Origin: Euglena gracilis
Lineage: Eukaryota > Euglenida > Euglenophyceae > Euglenales
DNA: 64,000 nucleotides
Direction: 5' to 3'
Assembly (NCBI GenBank): GCA_039621445.1
Contig: CP154957.1
Coordinates: 27,698,541 to 27,762,540, forward strand
Part shown: one piece after another, positions 26,536 to 37,259 of the stretch
Position numbering within the stretch: position 1 is the first letter of the stretch
Layout of the letters: each line of letters begins with the position of its first letter
Notes under the pieces: generated by a model
Databases searched by the model: none
What the model was told of the DNA's origin: nothing
The model's input: the letters and a program-made list of their open reading frames with translations, nothing else
Position numbers and translations under genes: made by a program

Positions 26536-26549
26536 AATTTTTCTTCCCT

Positions 26550-27145
26550 GTGATGACCTTAAAAAACCTTCAAAATTTTTCCTGGGAATTTTTTTCTTGC
26601 ACCAAACGAATAATGGCATGTCTAAAACCCCGCATAAAGCCAGTCAATGCAGAAGCGGTTGTGAACAAACAATATGAAAACCGGATTGTTTGCCAAGGTT
26701 TCTGGCATAGTTCGGTTGGCCTCGGTTCACCAAAAGCTGTGACACACGGCCAGAATAAGCAAAACTTGCAACCACATCTTTCCTGATTTGAATTACTTGA
26801 GACATGGAGTCAACCCAAATTGCTCAAAAGTGCAATTGCAGCAAAAGTTGCATGAACAACAACAAAAAAATCCCGATTTGGGACAATTTACTACGCTGGA
26901 GCAGTTTCCCACACTTGCCACAGCATTTCAAGCAGCAAAACAGTGCGTTCTCCAATTGAGCGGTGATTCCGCGAATTTCCCCCACTTTTTTTGCCCAAGC
27001 ACGCGAAAGTTTTGGTCCCCGCACTTATGTGCAGCAGTTGGAAGAAAGACTTTCTCGTTTGAATCAGAAACTTTGCCATTGTGGAGAAATTCCTGCTGGG
27101 GATTTTGGCAGGGGAAATTTTTTTGAAAATTACGTTGAAAAATGA
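26550..27145 (+). pseudogene. Broken protein-coding remnant, Gln/Leu-rich
   Basis: Three + strand stretches look coding. The first (to 26,786) includes AEAVVNKQYENRIVCQGFW. The second (26,788-27,126) includes SKVQLQQKLHEQQQKNPDLG and FPTLATAFQAAKQCVLQL. The third (26,963-27,145) includes TYVQQLEERLSRLNQKL and ends GNFFENYVEK before a stop. The second and third are linked by a 7-T run at 26,986-26,992: six T would join them. The link between the first and second needs an intron or another lesion. I infer a helical, coiled-coil-like C-terminal region. Either a decaying gene or a homopolymer error in a real exon. No ATG start is assigned and the family is not recognised. Confidence 0.5.
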
Positions 27146-27149
27146 ACCC

Positions 27150-27940
27150 AAAATGCATGGTTGGTTTTTTGATGGAAAATTACATTTTCCCAAAAAAAAA
27201 TCACCAAAGTTTTAGGGATGAAAATTGTTAGTTTTTAGGTAAAATTGTTAATTTAGCAGGTCAAAAAAATGGGACCAAATTTCGGAACAGTCAAATTTTA
27301 CTGGCATTTTTTCCCTTGGAAATTTTTTGGATTTTCAGTGGCATTTTTTTTGCTTCCAAAATCTCTCAAAATTAAAATTTTGAGAAATATTGATTTTGAC
27401 AAAAAAAAAACTCAAAGATTTCAGGGTTAAATTTGGTAGTTTTAGGAGGGGGGTGGTGGAATAACGAAGGTCAAAAAAGGTGGACCAGATTTTGGCACAG
27501 TCAAATTTTACTAACACTTTTGGGTCTGTCAAATTTGTTGGATTTTCAATGGCATTTTTTTTTGCTTCAAAAACCTCTCAAATCCAAAATTTTGAGAAAA
27601 TGTTGATTTTTTGGAAGGTGTGAAAAATGGGAGTTTAATGGCCATTTTTTGAGGAAAAAGTTCTAAAGTAATTTTTTGTCATCAAAAAGTGACGTTTTTA
27701 AGTTTTTCCAGACTTTTTTTTGTTGCGTTTTTTTTTAAAAAAACACATATTTTTGAAAAACTTTTTTCTTTAAAAAATTTATAAAAATTTAAAAAAATTT
27801 AAAAAATTTAGAAAAACTTGTTTGGTTTAAAATTTTTTTAAAAAAAACATGCTTTTTAAAAAAAACAATTTTTTGTTTGCTCATGTAAAAGTTGGATTAT
27901 TTTCTCAGTGTTCATGAGGCTATCCGGTGTGGGTGCACGG
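27150..27940 (+). repeat. AT-rich noncoding DNA with T/A tracts, partly repeated at 46.96 kb
   Basis: No coding signal. The part from about 27,645 (TTTGAGGAAAAAGTTCTAAA, TCATCAAAAAGTGAC, GTTTTTCCAGAC) matches 46,963-47,060 in the same orientation, and both then run into alternating TTTTTTTAAAAAAA blocks. Near 27,300 and 27,500 an internal duplication is seen (CAGTCAAATTTTACT twice). Confidence 0.8.
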
Positions 27941-28017
27941 GTCAGGGCGGTCCATCAGGGACGGGATTTTTTTTTTAGTTAACTGCCCCCAGGGCAGTTT
28001 TGAACCCGATAATTTTT

Positions 28018-28036
28018 CCGGCGCCTTCGGCGCCGG
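28018..28036. other. GC hairpin CCGGCGC-CTTCG-GCGCCGG
   Basis: A perfect 7-bp stem with a 5-nt loop lies within A/T tracts. The CGGCGC/GCGCCG stem core recurs at 37,517-37,533, 47,528-47,542, 47,869-47,884 and 51,725-51,739 with different loops. Confidence 0.85.
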
Positions 28037-28080
28037 GTGTTTTTTTGACCCATTTTGGGACCCATATGCAGGAACCCATA

Positions 28081-28147
28081 GCTAAAATGGCCCAAAATTC
28101 CTAAAATGCCTAGAATGGCCTAAAATTCCTAAAATTTCTAAAAGGCT
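28081..28147 (+). repeat. Decamer array (CTAAAATGGC)n, degenerate
   Basis: About seven copies in 10-bp register directly follow CCATAG. This is the inverse of the GCCATTTTAG array at 47,751-47,820, which directly precedes CTATGGGTGC. Confidence 0.85.
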
Positions 28148-28480
28148 TCTTCCTTGGGCGTTCCGAAGCCACAAGAGTCTGAAGCCGTCGGGCCATCTTT
28201 GGGGTCTGAGATTTTACCTGAGGAAAAAAATGCCTTAAAAAACCTTAAAATTTTTTAAAATTCCTCAAAAAACCTTAAAAACCTTAAAAAACCTTAAAAA
28301 ACGCTCAAATTTTTTTGAGAAATCTCGCCTTAAAAAAATAATGCCTGCAAGTGATGTGGTGGGACAAGTCCCTTCCCATCCTCTGACGAAATAATACCTT
28401 CCCTTTTGATTTAAAGAGCAATGACGAAAGATTTTTCTCAGTGATGGCAACGACTTGGTGACCTGCTGAAAAACCCCCCT
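28148..28480 (+). repeat. Noncoding stretch with (CCTTAAAAAA)n blocks
   Basis: Between 28,229 and 28,340 are several copies of ACCTTAAAAA and AACCTTAAAA, related to the decamer array at 26,470. The remainder has no gene signal. Confidence 0.75.
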
Positions 28481-28880
28481 TCCAAATAATAACATCCCCC
28501 GGTTTATAATTTGGACACTCGAAATCAGGGTCCAGGGGGGTTATTATTTGTGGAGATTTCTTGTTTGGGCAAAAATATCGGAATCAAAAATCTGCCTGAA
28601 AACCCCTCCACAGATTCCAATGGTGAATTTTTTTGGTGTTTTTGGACATTTTTTTTTGAAAAATTGGGGCTTTTTTGACATATTTTCCGCACCAATTCTA
28701 TCCAGTTTTGTGATTTTTTTTGCAACATTTCTGCTCCCTTTTCCGCTGTTCCTTCTATGCCCTCACAGCTGCCAGAGGGGGGGGTTTATTAATTGGGCAG
28801 CCGAAGTCACTCCTCAGGGGGGGTTTACTATTTGGGGGGGGTTATTATTTGGAGGGGGTTAACCCACAGGAGAAGACACT
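28480..28880 (+). repeat. G-tract/TTATTATTTG dispersed repeat
   Basis: G6-9 runs alternate with TTATTATTTG, TTTATTAATTGGGCAGCC and TTTACTATTTG. The same mosaic is at 37,260-37,650 (GGTTTTATATTTGG) and at 39,657-40,010 (GGGCATATTATTTG, CAGCCGAAATCC). No gene. Confidence 0.7.
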
Positions 28881-29180
28881 TTGTATCAGAAGAAGAAGGC
28901 CCAAATGATTCTGCCAATTCATCAGTAGTTGCAAGCAGTTGCAGGGGCACCAGCTCCCTGCATCAACACAAATATCCTACCCCCAATGAAAAACAGCCGA
29001 CGCATCTCATCCCGGTCATCTCATCTCCATGCCAACCCCCCATTTTGACTCAAAAACACACAAACACAGAAAAATACGATACCACCTCATCCCTGGCGCT
29101 GACATGTTAAACCCCTCCCCATTTACGCCAACCCACTTTCCACTCAAGCAGACACACAAACAGGCACATGAGCACACTGT
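28880..29180 (+). repeat. Dispersed repeat, inverted copy at 36.3-36.6 kb
   Basis: CAAATGATTCTGCCAATTC, CATCTCATCTCCATGCCAAC and TTTACGCCAACCCACTTTCC match, in reverse complement and order, the segment near 36,430-36,640. I see no reading frame shared by the two copies. Confidence 0.7.
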
Positions 29181-29224
29181 ATGATTTGCCCACCTCAAAG
29201 AAAAATCAAGCAGCCAAAAGCCAT

Positions 29225-29560
29225 CCAAGCTTGAAAACCGAAACCAATGTCCGAACCCCTCGGACCAACAACCCGAACTGTGGGGGCGCTCCAAAAACCC
29301 TTTAGAGCCCTGACACACATCAAGGGGCATACCGCATTTGCGCAGGACCGCTTCGTCCACGCCCGCAGGCTGGGGCGGATCAACAGGACTCTGGGGCGGG
29401 GCAACCTGTCGTCTCTTTCATCTGACATGATGGAACGGAACTGACACAAAAAAAACCCAAATCTCCTCTGGAAAATCCTGGCCAAATTGGGTCACATGTG
29501 GTGCAGTTGAATTGGGTCAGCTCTATGGGGAAGGGGAGGGTTGGGTCGTGGTATGGTCGA
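29225..29560 (+). repeat. Left flank of minisatellite A, paralogous to 43.77-44.10 kb
   Basis: AGCTTGAAAACC, AAACCAAT, GGCATACC, CACGCCCGCAGGCTGGGG and GAATTGGGTCAG occur in the same order as related sequence at 43,775-44,105, and both segments lead into the same minisatellite on the same strand. One frame (29,247-29,444) is basic, with FVHARRLGRINRTLGRG; the paralog has a comparable basic peptide, VPAHRTHRLRPSHRQG. It may be an old exon duplicated with the satellite. Confidence 0.6.
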
Positions 29561-29920
29561 GTGCCGGATCAAGGGTTTAATCAGCTGGAGAAGTCAGGTG
29601 CGGATCGAGTGAGCTTGGGTTGGGGTTGCAGGGTCAGCAGGGTTTGATCAAATGGGGGGGGGCAGACCTCTCCGCCCAAAGCTGGCATTTCAACTCCGTT
29701 TTGGGGGGGGGGGGGCAAATTTTTCGACCTGGTGTCTTTGCCGGGTGCCTTCCGAGTTGCCGAACATGGTGCATTTTGGCACAACGATGTTTAGGCACCA
29801 CCATTCTTCCCTTGCTTCATGGAGAAATTTGGGGAAATCACTGAGAATACAATCTGGGTGGGTGGGTCCCGGGTCCACCGAAAAGTTGGTCCAAACCATC
29901 TGGCGGGTGGAGGAAGGGGT
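29560..29920 (+). other. Transition into minisatellite A
   Basis: Contains a 13-G run at about 29,703 and the first GTCGAG/GTTGGGG fragments. No gene supported. Confidence 0.6.
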
Positions 29921-32900
29921 AATTAAATTTGGGTTGTGTAAAAAATGGCATGGAGTCAGTCAGGTTGGGGTCATATGTTCGGGTCGAGTCTGGGGTCAAA
30001 TGGTGGGTCGAGTCAGGTTGGGGTGATGTTATTGGGTCGAGTCAGGTTGGGGTGCATGTTAGGGTGGTGTCAGGTTAAGGTCATGTGTTGGTCATGTGTG
30101 GGGTCGAATCAGGTTGGGGTGATGTGTTAGGGTGGTGTCAGGATAGGGCCACGTGTAGGGTTGAGTCAGGGTGGGGTAATGTTATAGGGTCGAGTCAGGT
30201 TGGGGTGAAATGTTAGGCTCGATTCAGGTTTGGATCATATGTTCGGGTCGAGTCATGTTAGGGTGGAGTCAGGTTGGGGTGATGTGATAGGGTTAATTCA
30301 GGTTGGGGTGACATTATAGGGTCGAGTCAGGTTGGGGTGATAGGCTAGTGTTGAGTCAGGTGGGGGTCATTTGTTAGGATCGAGTCCATTTGTGTGACAC
30401 GTTAGGATGGAGTCAGGTTGGGGTGACATGTTAGGGTGGAGTCAACTTGGAGTGATGTGTTAGGGTGGAGTCAGATTGGGGTGATGTGTTAGGGTGGTGT
30501 CAGGTGGGGGTGATATGATAAGGTGCAGTCAGGTTGGGGTGACATGTTAGGGTGCAGTCAGGTTTGGGTCATGTGTAGGGTTGAATCAGGTTGGGGTGAT
30601 GTGTTAGGGTCGAGTCAGGTTGGGGCCATACGTTAGGGTGGAGTCAGGTTGAAGTGTTAGGGTAATGTCGAGCCAGGTTGGGGTGACATGTTAGAGTGCA
30701 CCCAGGTTGGGGTGACATGTCAGGTTGGGGTGATGTGTCAGGTTCGATTCAGGTGGTGTCATACGTTAGGGTCGAGTCAGGTTGGGGTGATGTGTTAGGG
30801 TCGATTCAGGTTATGGTGATGTGTTAGGGTCGAGTCAGGTTGGGGTGATGTGTAAGGTCGAGTCAGGTTGGGGTGACATGTTAGGGTGGAGTCAAGTTGG
30901 GGTGACATGTTAGGGTCGAGTCAGGTTGGAGTCATACATTAGGGTCGAGTCAGGTTGGGGTCATACGTTAGGGTCGGTCAGGTTGGGGTGATGTGTTAGG
31001 GTCGATTCAGGTTATGGTGATGTGTTAGGGTCGAGTCAGGTTGGGGTGATGTGTAAGGTCGAGTCAGGTTGGGGTGACATGTTAGGGTGGAGTCAACTTG
31101 GAGTGATGTGTTAGGGTGGAGTCAGATTGGGGTGATGTGTTAGGGTGGTGTCAGGTGGGGGTGATATGATAAGGTGCAGTCAGGTTGGGGTGACATGTTA
31201 GGGTGCAGTCAGGTTTGGGTCATGTGTAGGGTTGAATCAGGTTGGGGTGATGTGTTAGGGTCGAGTCAGGTTGGGGCCATACGTTAGGGTGGAGTCAGGT
31301 TGAAGTGTTAGGGTAATGTCGAGCCAGGTTGGGGTGACATGTTAGAGTGCACCCAGGTTGGGGTGACATGTCAGGTTGGGGTGATGTGTCAGGTTCGATT
31401 CAGGTGGTGTCATACGTTAGGGTCGAGTCAGGTTGGGGTGATGTGTTAGGGTCGATTCAGGTTATGGTGATGTGTTAGGGTCGAGTCAGGTTGGGGTGAT
31501 GTGTAAGGTCGAGTCAGGTTGGGGTGACATGTTAGGGTGGAGTCCAGGGAATTTCTTAAGCCGGAGGGCACCCTACCCCCCGGGGGGGGGTCCAGCCAGC
31601 CAGCAGCTCAAATCCAGCCAGCAGCCCAAATTCGGGCTGGGAGCCCCCCCCCCCCCCGGGGGTCAATTGAAATAAAGTCGGGTCCAGCCGGCCGCAGGCC
31701 GGCCCAGCCGGCCAAAGGCCGGCCGGCCAATTGGGCTACCCAGCTCACCTGTCCCTTCATTTTTTCCCCTCATCGCAGCTTCCTCCATCACGGCCCCCCA
31801 GCCTTGACCTAGCTCCACCCATCAAAATGTCGAAAATGGCAAAAATGTGTTAGAAAATTTTGTTTTTCGTCGACCCAGCCCAGCCCAGCCCCCTCCAGCC
31901 CCGCCCCCCACCCCCAGCGCCCCCCCCCCCCCCCCCCGGGGTGGGTCCAGCCAGCAGCTCAAATCCAGCCAGCAGCCTTTTTGCCAGCCGGAGGCCGGAC
32001 CCCCCCCCCCCCCGGGGGTCCTTAAGAAATTCCCTGGTGGAGTCAGGTTGGGGTGACATGTTAGGGTCGAGTCAGGTTGGAGTCATACATTAGGGTCGAG
32101 TCAGGTTGGGGTCATACGTTAGGGTCGGTCAGGTTGGGGTGATGTGTTAGGGTCGATTCAGGTTATGGTGATGTGTTAGGGTCGAGTCAGGTTGGGGTGA
32201 TGTGTAAGGTCGAGTCAGGTTGGGGTGACATGTTAGGGTGGAGTCAACTTGGAGTGATGTGTTAGGGTGGAGTCAGATTGGGGTGATGTGTTAGGGTGGT
32301 GTCAGGTGGGGGTGATATGATAAGGTGCAGTCAGGTTGGGGTGACATGTTAGGGTGCAGTCAGGTTTGGGTCATGTGTAGGGTTGAATCAGGTTGGGGTG
32401 ATGTGTTAGGGTCGAGTCAGGTTGGGGCCATACGTTAGGGTGGAGTCAGGTTGAAGTGTTAGGGTAATGTCGAGCCAGGTTGGGGTGACATGTTAGAGTG
32501 CACCCAGGTTGGGGTGACATGTCAGGTTGGGGTGATGTGTCAGGTTCGATTCAGGTGGTGTCATACGTTAGGGTCGAGTCAGGTTGGGGTGATGTGTTAG
32601 GGTCGATTCAGGTTATGGTGATGTGTTAGGGTCGAGTCAGGTTGGGGTGATGTGTAAGGTCGAGTCAGGTTGGGGTGACATGTTAGGGTGGAGTCAGGTT
32701 GGGGTGACATGTTAGGGTCGAGTCAGGTTGGAGTCATACATTAGGGTCGAGTCAGGTTGGGGTCATACGTTAGGGTCGGTCAGGTTGGGGTGATGTGTTA
32801 GGGTCGATTCAGGTTATGGTGATGTGTTAGGGTCGAGTCAGGTTGGGGTGATGTGTAAGGTCGAGTCAGGTTGGGGTGACATGTTAGGGTGGAGTCAACT

Positions 32901-34230
32901 TGGAGTGATGTGTTAGGGTGGAGTCAGATTGGGGTGATGTGTTAGGGTGGTGTCAGGTGGGGGTGATATGATAAGGTGCAGTCAGGTTGGGGTGACATGT
33001 TAGGGTGCAGTCAGGTTTGGGTCATGTGTAGGGTTGGATCAGGTTGGGGTGATGTGTTAGGGTCGAGTCAGGTTGGGGCCATACGTTAGGGTGGAGTCAG
33101 GTTGAAGTGTTAGGGTAATGTCGAGCCAGGTTGGGGTGACATGTTAGAGTGCAGCCAGGTTGGGGTGACATGTCAGGTTGGGGTGATGTGTCAGGTTCGA
33201 TTCAGGTGGTGTCATACGTTAGGGTCGAGTCAGGTTGGGGTGATGTGTTAGGGTCGATTCAGGTTGGGGTGACATGTTAGGGCGGAGTCAGGTTGGGGTG
33301 ATGTGTAAGGTCGAGTCAGGTTGGGGTGACATGTTAGGGTGGAGTCAGGTTGGGGTGACATGTTAGGGTCGAGTCAGGTTGGAGTCATACATTAGGGTCG
33401 AGTCAGGTTGGGGTCATACGTTAGGGTCGGTCAGGTTGGGGTGATGTGATAGGGGCGAGTCAGGTTGGGGTGATGCGTTAGGCTCGATTCAGGGGGGTCA
33501 TATGTTCAGGTCGAGTCAGGTTGGGGTGATGTTATAAAATCGAGTCAGGTTGGGGTGATGTGGAAGGTCGAGTCAGGTTGGGGTGACATGTTAGGGTGGA
33601 GTCAGGTTGAAGTGATAGGCTAGTGTCGAGTCAGGTTGGGTTGTATGTTAAGGTGCAGTCAGGTTGGGGTGCCATGTTAGGGTGGAGTCAGGTTGGGGTG
33701 ATGTGTTAGGGTCGAGTCAGGTTGGGGTGATAGGCTAGTGTCGAGTCAGGTTGGGGTAAAATGTTTTGGTGGAGTTAGGTTGGGGTGACACGTTAGGGTG
33801 GAGTCAGCCTGGGGTGATATGTCAGAGTGGAGTCAGATTGGGGTCATACGTTAGGGTCGAGTCAGGTTGGGGTCAGATGTTAGGATGGAGTCAGGTTGGG
33901 GTGAAATGAGGTTGGCGTGACACGTTAGGGTCGAGTCAGGTTGGGGTGGTGTGTTAGGGTCGAGTCAGGTTGGGGGAGCTTCACGGAGGGTTCGGGTGTT
34001 ATGCTTGGGTTGAGTAAGGTTGCGGTGATGCGTTAGGGTGAAGGCAGGTTTGGGGTGGGTCGAGTGAGGTAAGAGTGCTATGTTAGCGCCGAGTCAGGTT
34101 AGGATCATATATCAAATGTTAGTGTGGAGTCAGGTTGGGCTCATATGTTGAGGGCGAGCCGGGTTGGGGTCATACGTTGGGGTTGAGTCAGATTGGCCAG
34201 ACATCCCCAACCTGACTCGGCTAACCCCGA
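29920..34230 (+). repeat. 30-bp G-rich minisatellite A in 651-bp higher-order repeats
   Basis: The basic unit reads GTCGAGTCAGGTTGGGG then TGATGTGTTAGGG, 30 bp. Variants differ at GGAG/CGAG, GACATG/GATGTG and length. Distinctive monomers such as GTCAACTTGGAGTGATG recur at 30,441, 31,092, 32,243 and 32,894. The spacings are 651, 1,151 and 651, and 1,151 equals 651 plus a 500-bp insertion. So there are 651-bp higher-order units, with an extra transposon in one. Nearly every monomer carries TTAGGG and two G3-4 runs on the + strand, so G-quadruplex formation is plausible. Monomers become irregular beyond about 33,430. Confidence 0.97.
31545..32036. mobile_element. hAT-type non-autonomous element, 492 bp
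   Basis: It starts CAGGGAATTTCTTAAG and ends CTTAAGAAATTCCCTG, a perfect 16-bp TIR. The flanks are GTGGAGTC on both sides (31,537-31,544 and 32,037-32,044), an 8-bp TSD of minisatellite sequence. Element plus duplication is 500 bp, exactly the excess over the 651-bp satellite period. A CAGGG terminus with an 8-bp duplication is diagnostic of the hAT superfamily. The interior has C/G runs, two copies of GTCCAGCCAGCAGCTCAAAT and clustered CCGGCC hairpins, but no transposase. Confidence 0.95.
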
Positions 34231-34690
34231 CCCAAAATATGACCCCCGAAAACAAATACCGCCTCCAAAAGTCAGACCCCCTCCCCTTCAATCAAGCAAA
34301 AGCCAAAAAAATATAACTCCCAAATTTTCAGACTTTTCCTGAAAAGAGGATTCTGAGAATTCTAATGTGAGGTGCAAATATGATGGAATTTCACAAAAAT
34401 GGAAATGAAAATTATTTGGGTCAAGAAACACACTCCCCCCCCCCCTTGTCCAAGCACCGCCTTTGTTATAATAAGATATCACCCCAACCCGACTCGACTC
34501 TAATATAGCAGTCTAGTCAGGTTGGGGCTTCGTTAGGAACGAGTTGGGTTAGGGTCGTCTGTTAGGGTTGGAACAAGTTGGGGTCGCGCCAGCGAATCAC
34601 GTCGGGTTGGGTCAAATTGTGGTTGGGAAGGTCGTTTGGGTAGGGTAGGGTTTGGTTTGGGTCCATGCAATATCTTACAACCAGCCAATC
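34230..34690 (+). repeat. Decayed tail of minisatellite A
   Basis: CCCCAACCTGACTCGGC at 34,206 and CCCAACCCGACTCGACTC near 34,482 are reversed monomers, followed by forward fragments to about 34,650. The middle is AT-rich noncoding DNA with a 12-C run near 34,435. Confidence 0.6.
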
Positions 34691-36300
34691 ACTTTTTTTT
34701 TGGAAAACCAGTCAGTCACTATCCCCAACAGACGAGACAATCTGAGATACAGGGGACATTGACCAGAAATGTGAATAACATGGCCTAAAAACCAACCGAA
34801 TCCCTCTGACACTCCAGGAGGGACGGGGTTTGCGCGAAAGCCGGTCAGTCATTCTGAAAGAAACAAATCAGCCACCCCCTCCCCAGGAATCTATAGGAAG
34901 CTCTTCAGTATTGATATAAATGGTGGGGGTGTTGGGACCCCCCTCTGGGGCCAAGCTAAGAACCTCCCAAGATGTTGGACTCTTTTGAGGTTCCAAAAAA
35001 TCCAAACACTGTTCTTCGCGATGTGCGTCGGGATATTCAAAAAAACACTTTCCCCCCTCATTTTACAGGTTATTGCACATTTTGTTGATGTTTTGGGTCT
35101 TTTGGAAAATACATCCAAATAACAGTTCATAACTCTCTTGGACATTTTTGGTAAATGTGAAAATATCCGGCAATGTGACCGGACTATAAAACTGAAAACT
35201 TTCTGCGCCCCTGAGAGTTTCAAAATAGGAGGGGAATCCGACCCCCCATACTTGATTGCACGGTTGGGTTGGGCGTTAGGCCATGCTCTCATCAGCAAAC
35301 AGACGACATGCCCAAGCCTGCGCCTGGCCACTGTGGCAGCCCGCCGGCACGTTCTCGCTGTGGACTTCGCCTCCTCTGCTCCTGTTTGGGGGGGGGGGGG
35401 GGCAGAGTGAGAGGCAGCGCGAGTGGCAGAGGCTGAGAACGAGAGAGACAGAGGCTGAGAGACAGAGGGGGAATTAGCGTTCCCTCCCCCCCCTTCCTTT
35501 TCCTTCCAAAGGTCCGAACACCCCCCCTGGGGGGGTCCCGTGGGCAGGAAAAAGCTGCCGGCTGGGCTGTCCTCCACACCAATCCCCCCCCCTGCCACAG
35601 ATGGGGTATGCGGGGGTCCAGTCAGCTGGCATGCTTTGACGCTGGACTTGGAAACAAAAAGCCTGAAAAAAGGTTTTGGGGGGGTCGAAAGCCCTACCCC
35701 CTACCGGTCCATTGCGCCCCCCCCCCCTTCCGAGGGTGGTGCGAACTTCTTTGAAAATGAAGCCTGCTGGTCACACAATAACTCCCAATCCGAAAAGAAG
35801 AGCAGGGGGAGGGGGGGGGAGGGAAATATGCATCAAGGCCCATTAAAACATGCAACCAAATGCAGGTTGCACATAAAATATTTTAGAAGCTCCAAAACTG
35901 TACACTTTTCTGCTTTCTTTGAGAATTTTCGCCTCTCCAGGGACAATTTTTTTCCATTTCACAACACAAAAATACGCTGCATGCTTTGGAAAATTATTTG
36001 TGTTTTTCTCAGGACATAACAGCAAAAAATGCACCAATGTCTTGCACATTTCTTCAAAAAAATAAAAAATGACAAAAAAAACGCCCCTCCCCCAAAACAA
36101 AAAAATGCCTCAAAGAAGAAACCGTGGTGTAAACTTGCAAAACGACATGGTTGGTTTGCCAAACTACCGTACTGTTAAAAATTGGACCAAATATGGAGCA
36201 CAAAACGGAAAAAACATACAAAAAAGAAAATACACAAAAAATATAAAATACACAAAAATGCGACTTTTCACAAAATTTCTTTGTACAAAAAACATATTAT
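34690..36300. other. No supported gene; long - strand ORF of doubtful value
   Basis: An open frame at 34,891-35,598 (-, 235 codons) crosses a 14-base C/G run and the (GAGAGACAGAGGCT)n purine repeat near 35,400-35,470, so it is probably fortuitous. Its central part (MSKRVMNCYLDVFSKRPKTS) is less biased. A GCAGGAAAAAGCTGCCGGC copy of the CTGGAAAAAG family is at 35,543. The region 35,820-36,300 is A-rich, without gene signal. Confidence 0.5.
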
Positions 36301-36660
36301 GTCAAGGTTCTGTGGCAGTTTGCAACTGGTAGAACGGCCGAAACAAAATGCAAGCATGCAAAGCAAGGGTTTTGTTGCACTGTGTATTTTTCCGTGCGAG
36401 CACAAAACTCGGGGGAGTCAGTGTGAGTTGAGGTTGGAAAGGGAGGATTGGCGTTAACAGGATTTGATAATAATGGCGGTGCATCTTTATGGGTCAAATT
36501 AGGGGTGTTGGCATGGAGATGAGATGATGGGGATGAGATTTTTTTGAGTTTTTTTTCTTCCATTGGGGAGGTGGGAGCCGTGGCACTGCCTCCCTACAAC
36601 TGCTGGATGAATTGGGCAAGAAATCATTGGAGGCGGAACTTCGAAAAGGCGTTTTTCTGA
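36300..36660 (-). repeat. Inverted copy of the 28.9-29.2 kb dispersed repeat
   Basis: Read on the - strand, CATCTCATCTCCATGCCAAC, AATGATTTCTTGCCCAATTC and AACGCCAATCCTCCC follow the order seen at 28,890-29,130. Confidence 0.65.
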
Positions 36661-37035
36661 ATATGAATAATTCTGCTGGGTGAAGGAGGTGGATGCATCA
36701 TGCAAGTATGAAAGTGGGTGGGTGCAACACCACCCACTGGGCTTTTGCCTGCCTTGGTTGCGCCTGCTGGCAGGGGTGCGCCAGGAGGCCAAGCATTGCA
36801 GTTTGGTTGTTTCTCTGGCTTGAATTGGGGTCTGAACTTTTTCCGCCCCCATAATGTTTGAGGGAAAACATCCCGAAATTGACCAACAACGTGGCCGTTC
36901 TTTTGGCAATTTATTACCAGCTTGACCCCCCTGTTCCCACCATCGTTAGGCACTTTGGTATTCTTGCTGTTTATGGGGTTCGCTACAACTTCACTTGCGC
37001 CCCCCCCCCCCCCCCTCCCCCACCGGGGCAGCATA
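36660..37035. other. No feature recognised; ends in a 16-C run
   Basis: Mixed-composition DNA with no open frame I would support and no repeat matched elsewhere in the window. The C-run lies at about 36,998-37,014. Confidence 0.5.
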
Positions 37036-37160
37036 ACTGGGAGCTGCTGGCTGGAACAAAGACAAAGGTGAGCTGCTGGATGGAACAAAGGTGCTGGCTG
37101 GCTGGACCCCCCAGGGTTGGGTTAAGCTTAGAGTTGAACTGAAGAAATTCCTGGGCTGGC
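37035..37160 (+). repeat. CTGG-rich dispersed repeat with degraded hAT-like end
   Basis: Three GAGCTGCTGG / GGTGCTGGCTGGCTGG blocks, then GAAGAAATTCCTGGGCTGG, which resembles the CTTAAGAAATTCCCTGG terminus of the 31.5-kb element. The partner terminus was not found. Confidence 0.5.
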
Positions 37161-37259
37161 TGAATATGGGACGTATTCTTAAGTGGCGGGGGAATCCTGG
37201 GTTTATTCTGGATAAGCATTCTGTTTGAAGAAATGCAAAAAGCACCAATATCAAACCAA

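Larger units (their letters stand above)
27943..28147 (+). mobile_element. Dispersed element with CGGCGC hairpin, copy 1
   Basis: The segment begins CAGGGCGGTCCATCAGGGAC, holds a hairpin at 28,018-28,036, then GACCCATTTTGGGACCCAT, CCATAGCTAAAATGG and a decamer array. Its near-identical inverted copy is at 47,757-47,983. Starting with CAGGG it resembles a hAT end, but I could not find the partner end or a target duplication, so its limits are uncertain. Confidence 0.7.

Noticed and set aside
27943-28147. A hAT element with defined ends
   Set aside because: The CAGGG start is shared by both copies, but no matching CCCTG end with an 8-bp duplication could be found.
29920-34230. A telomere
   Set aside because: TTAGGG occurs once per 30 bp, not as a pure hexamer array, and unique DNA continues on both sides.
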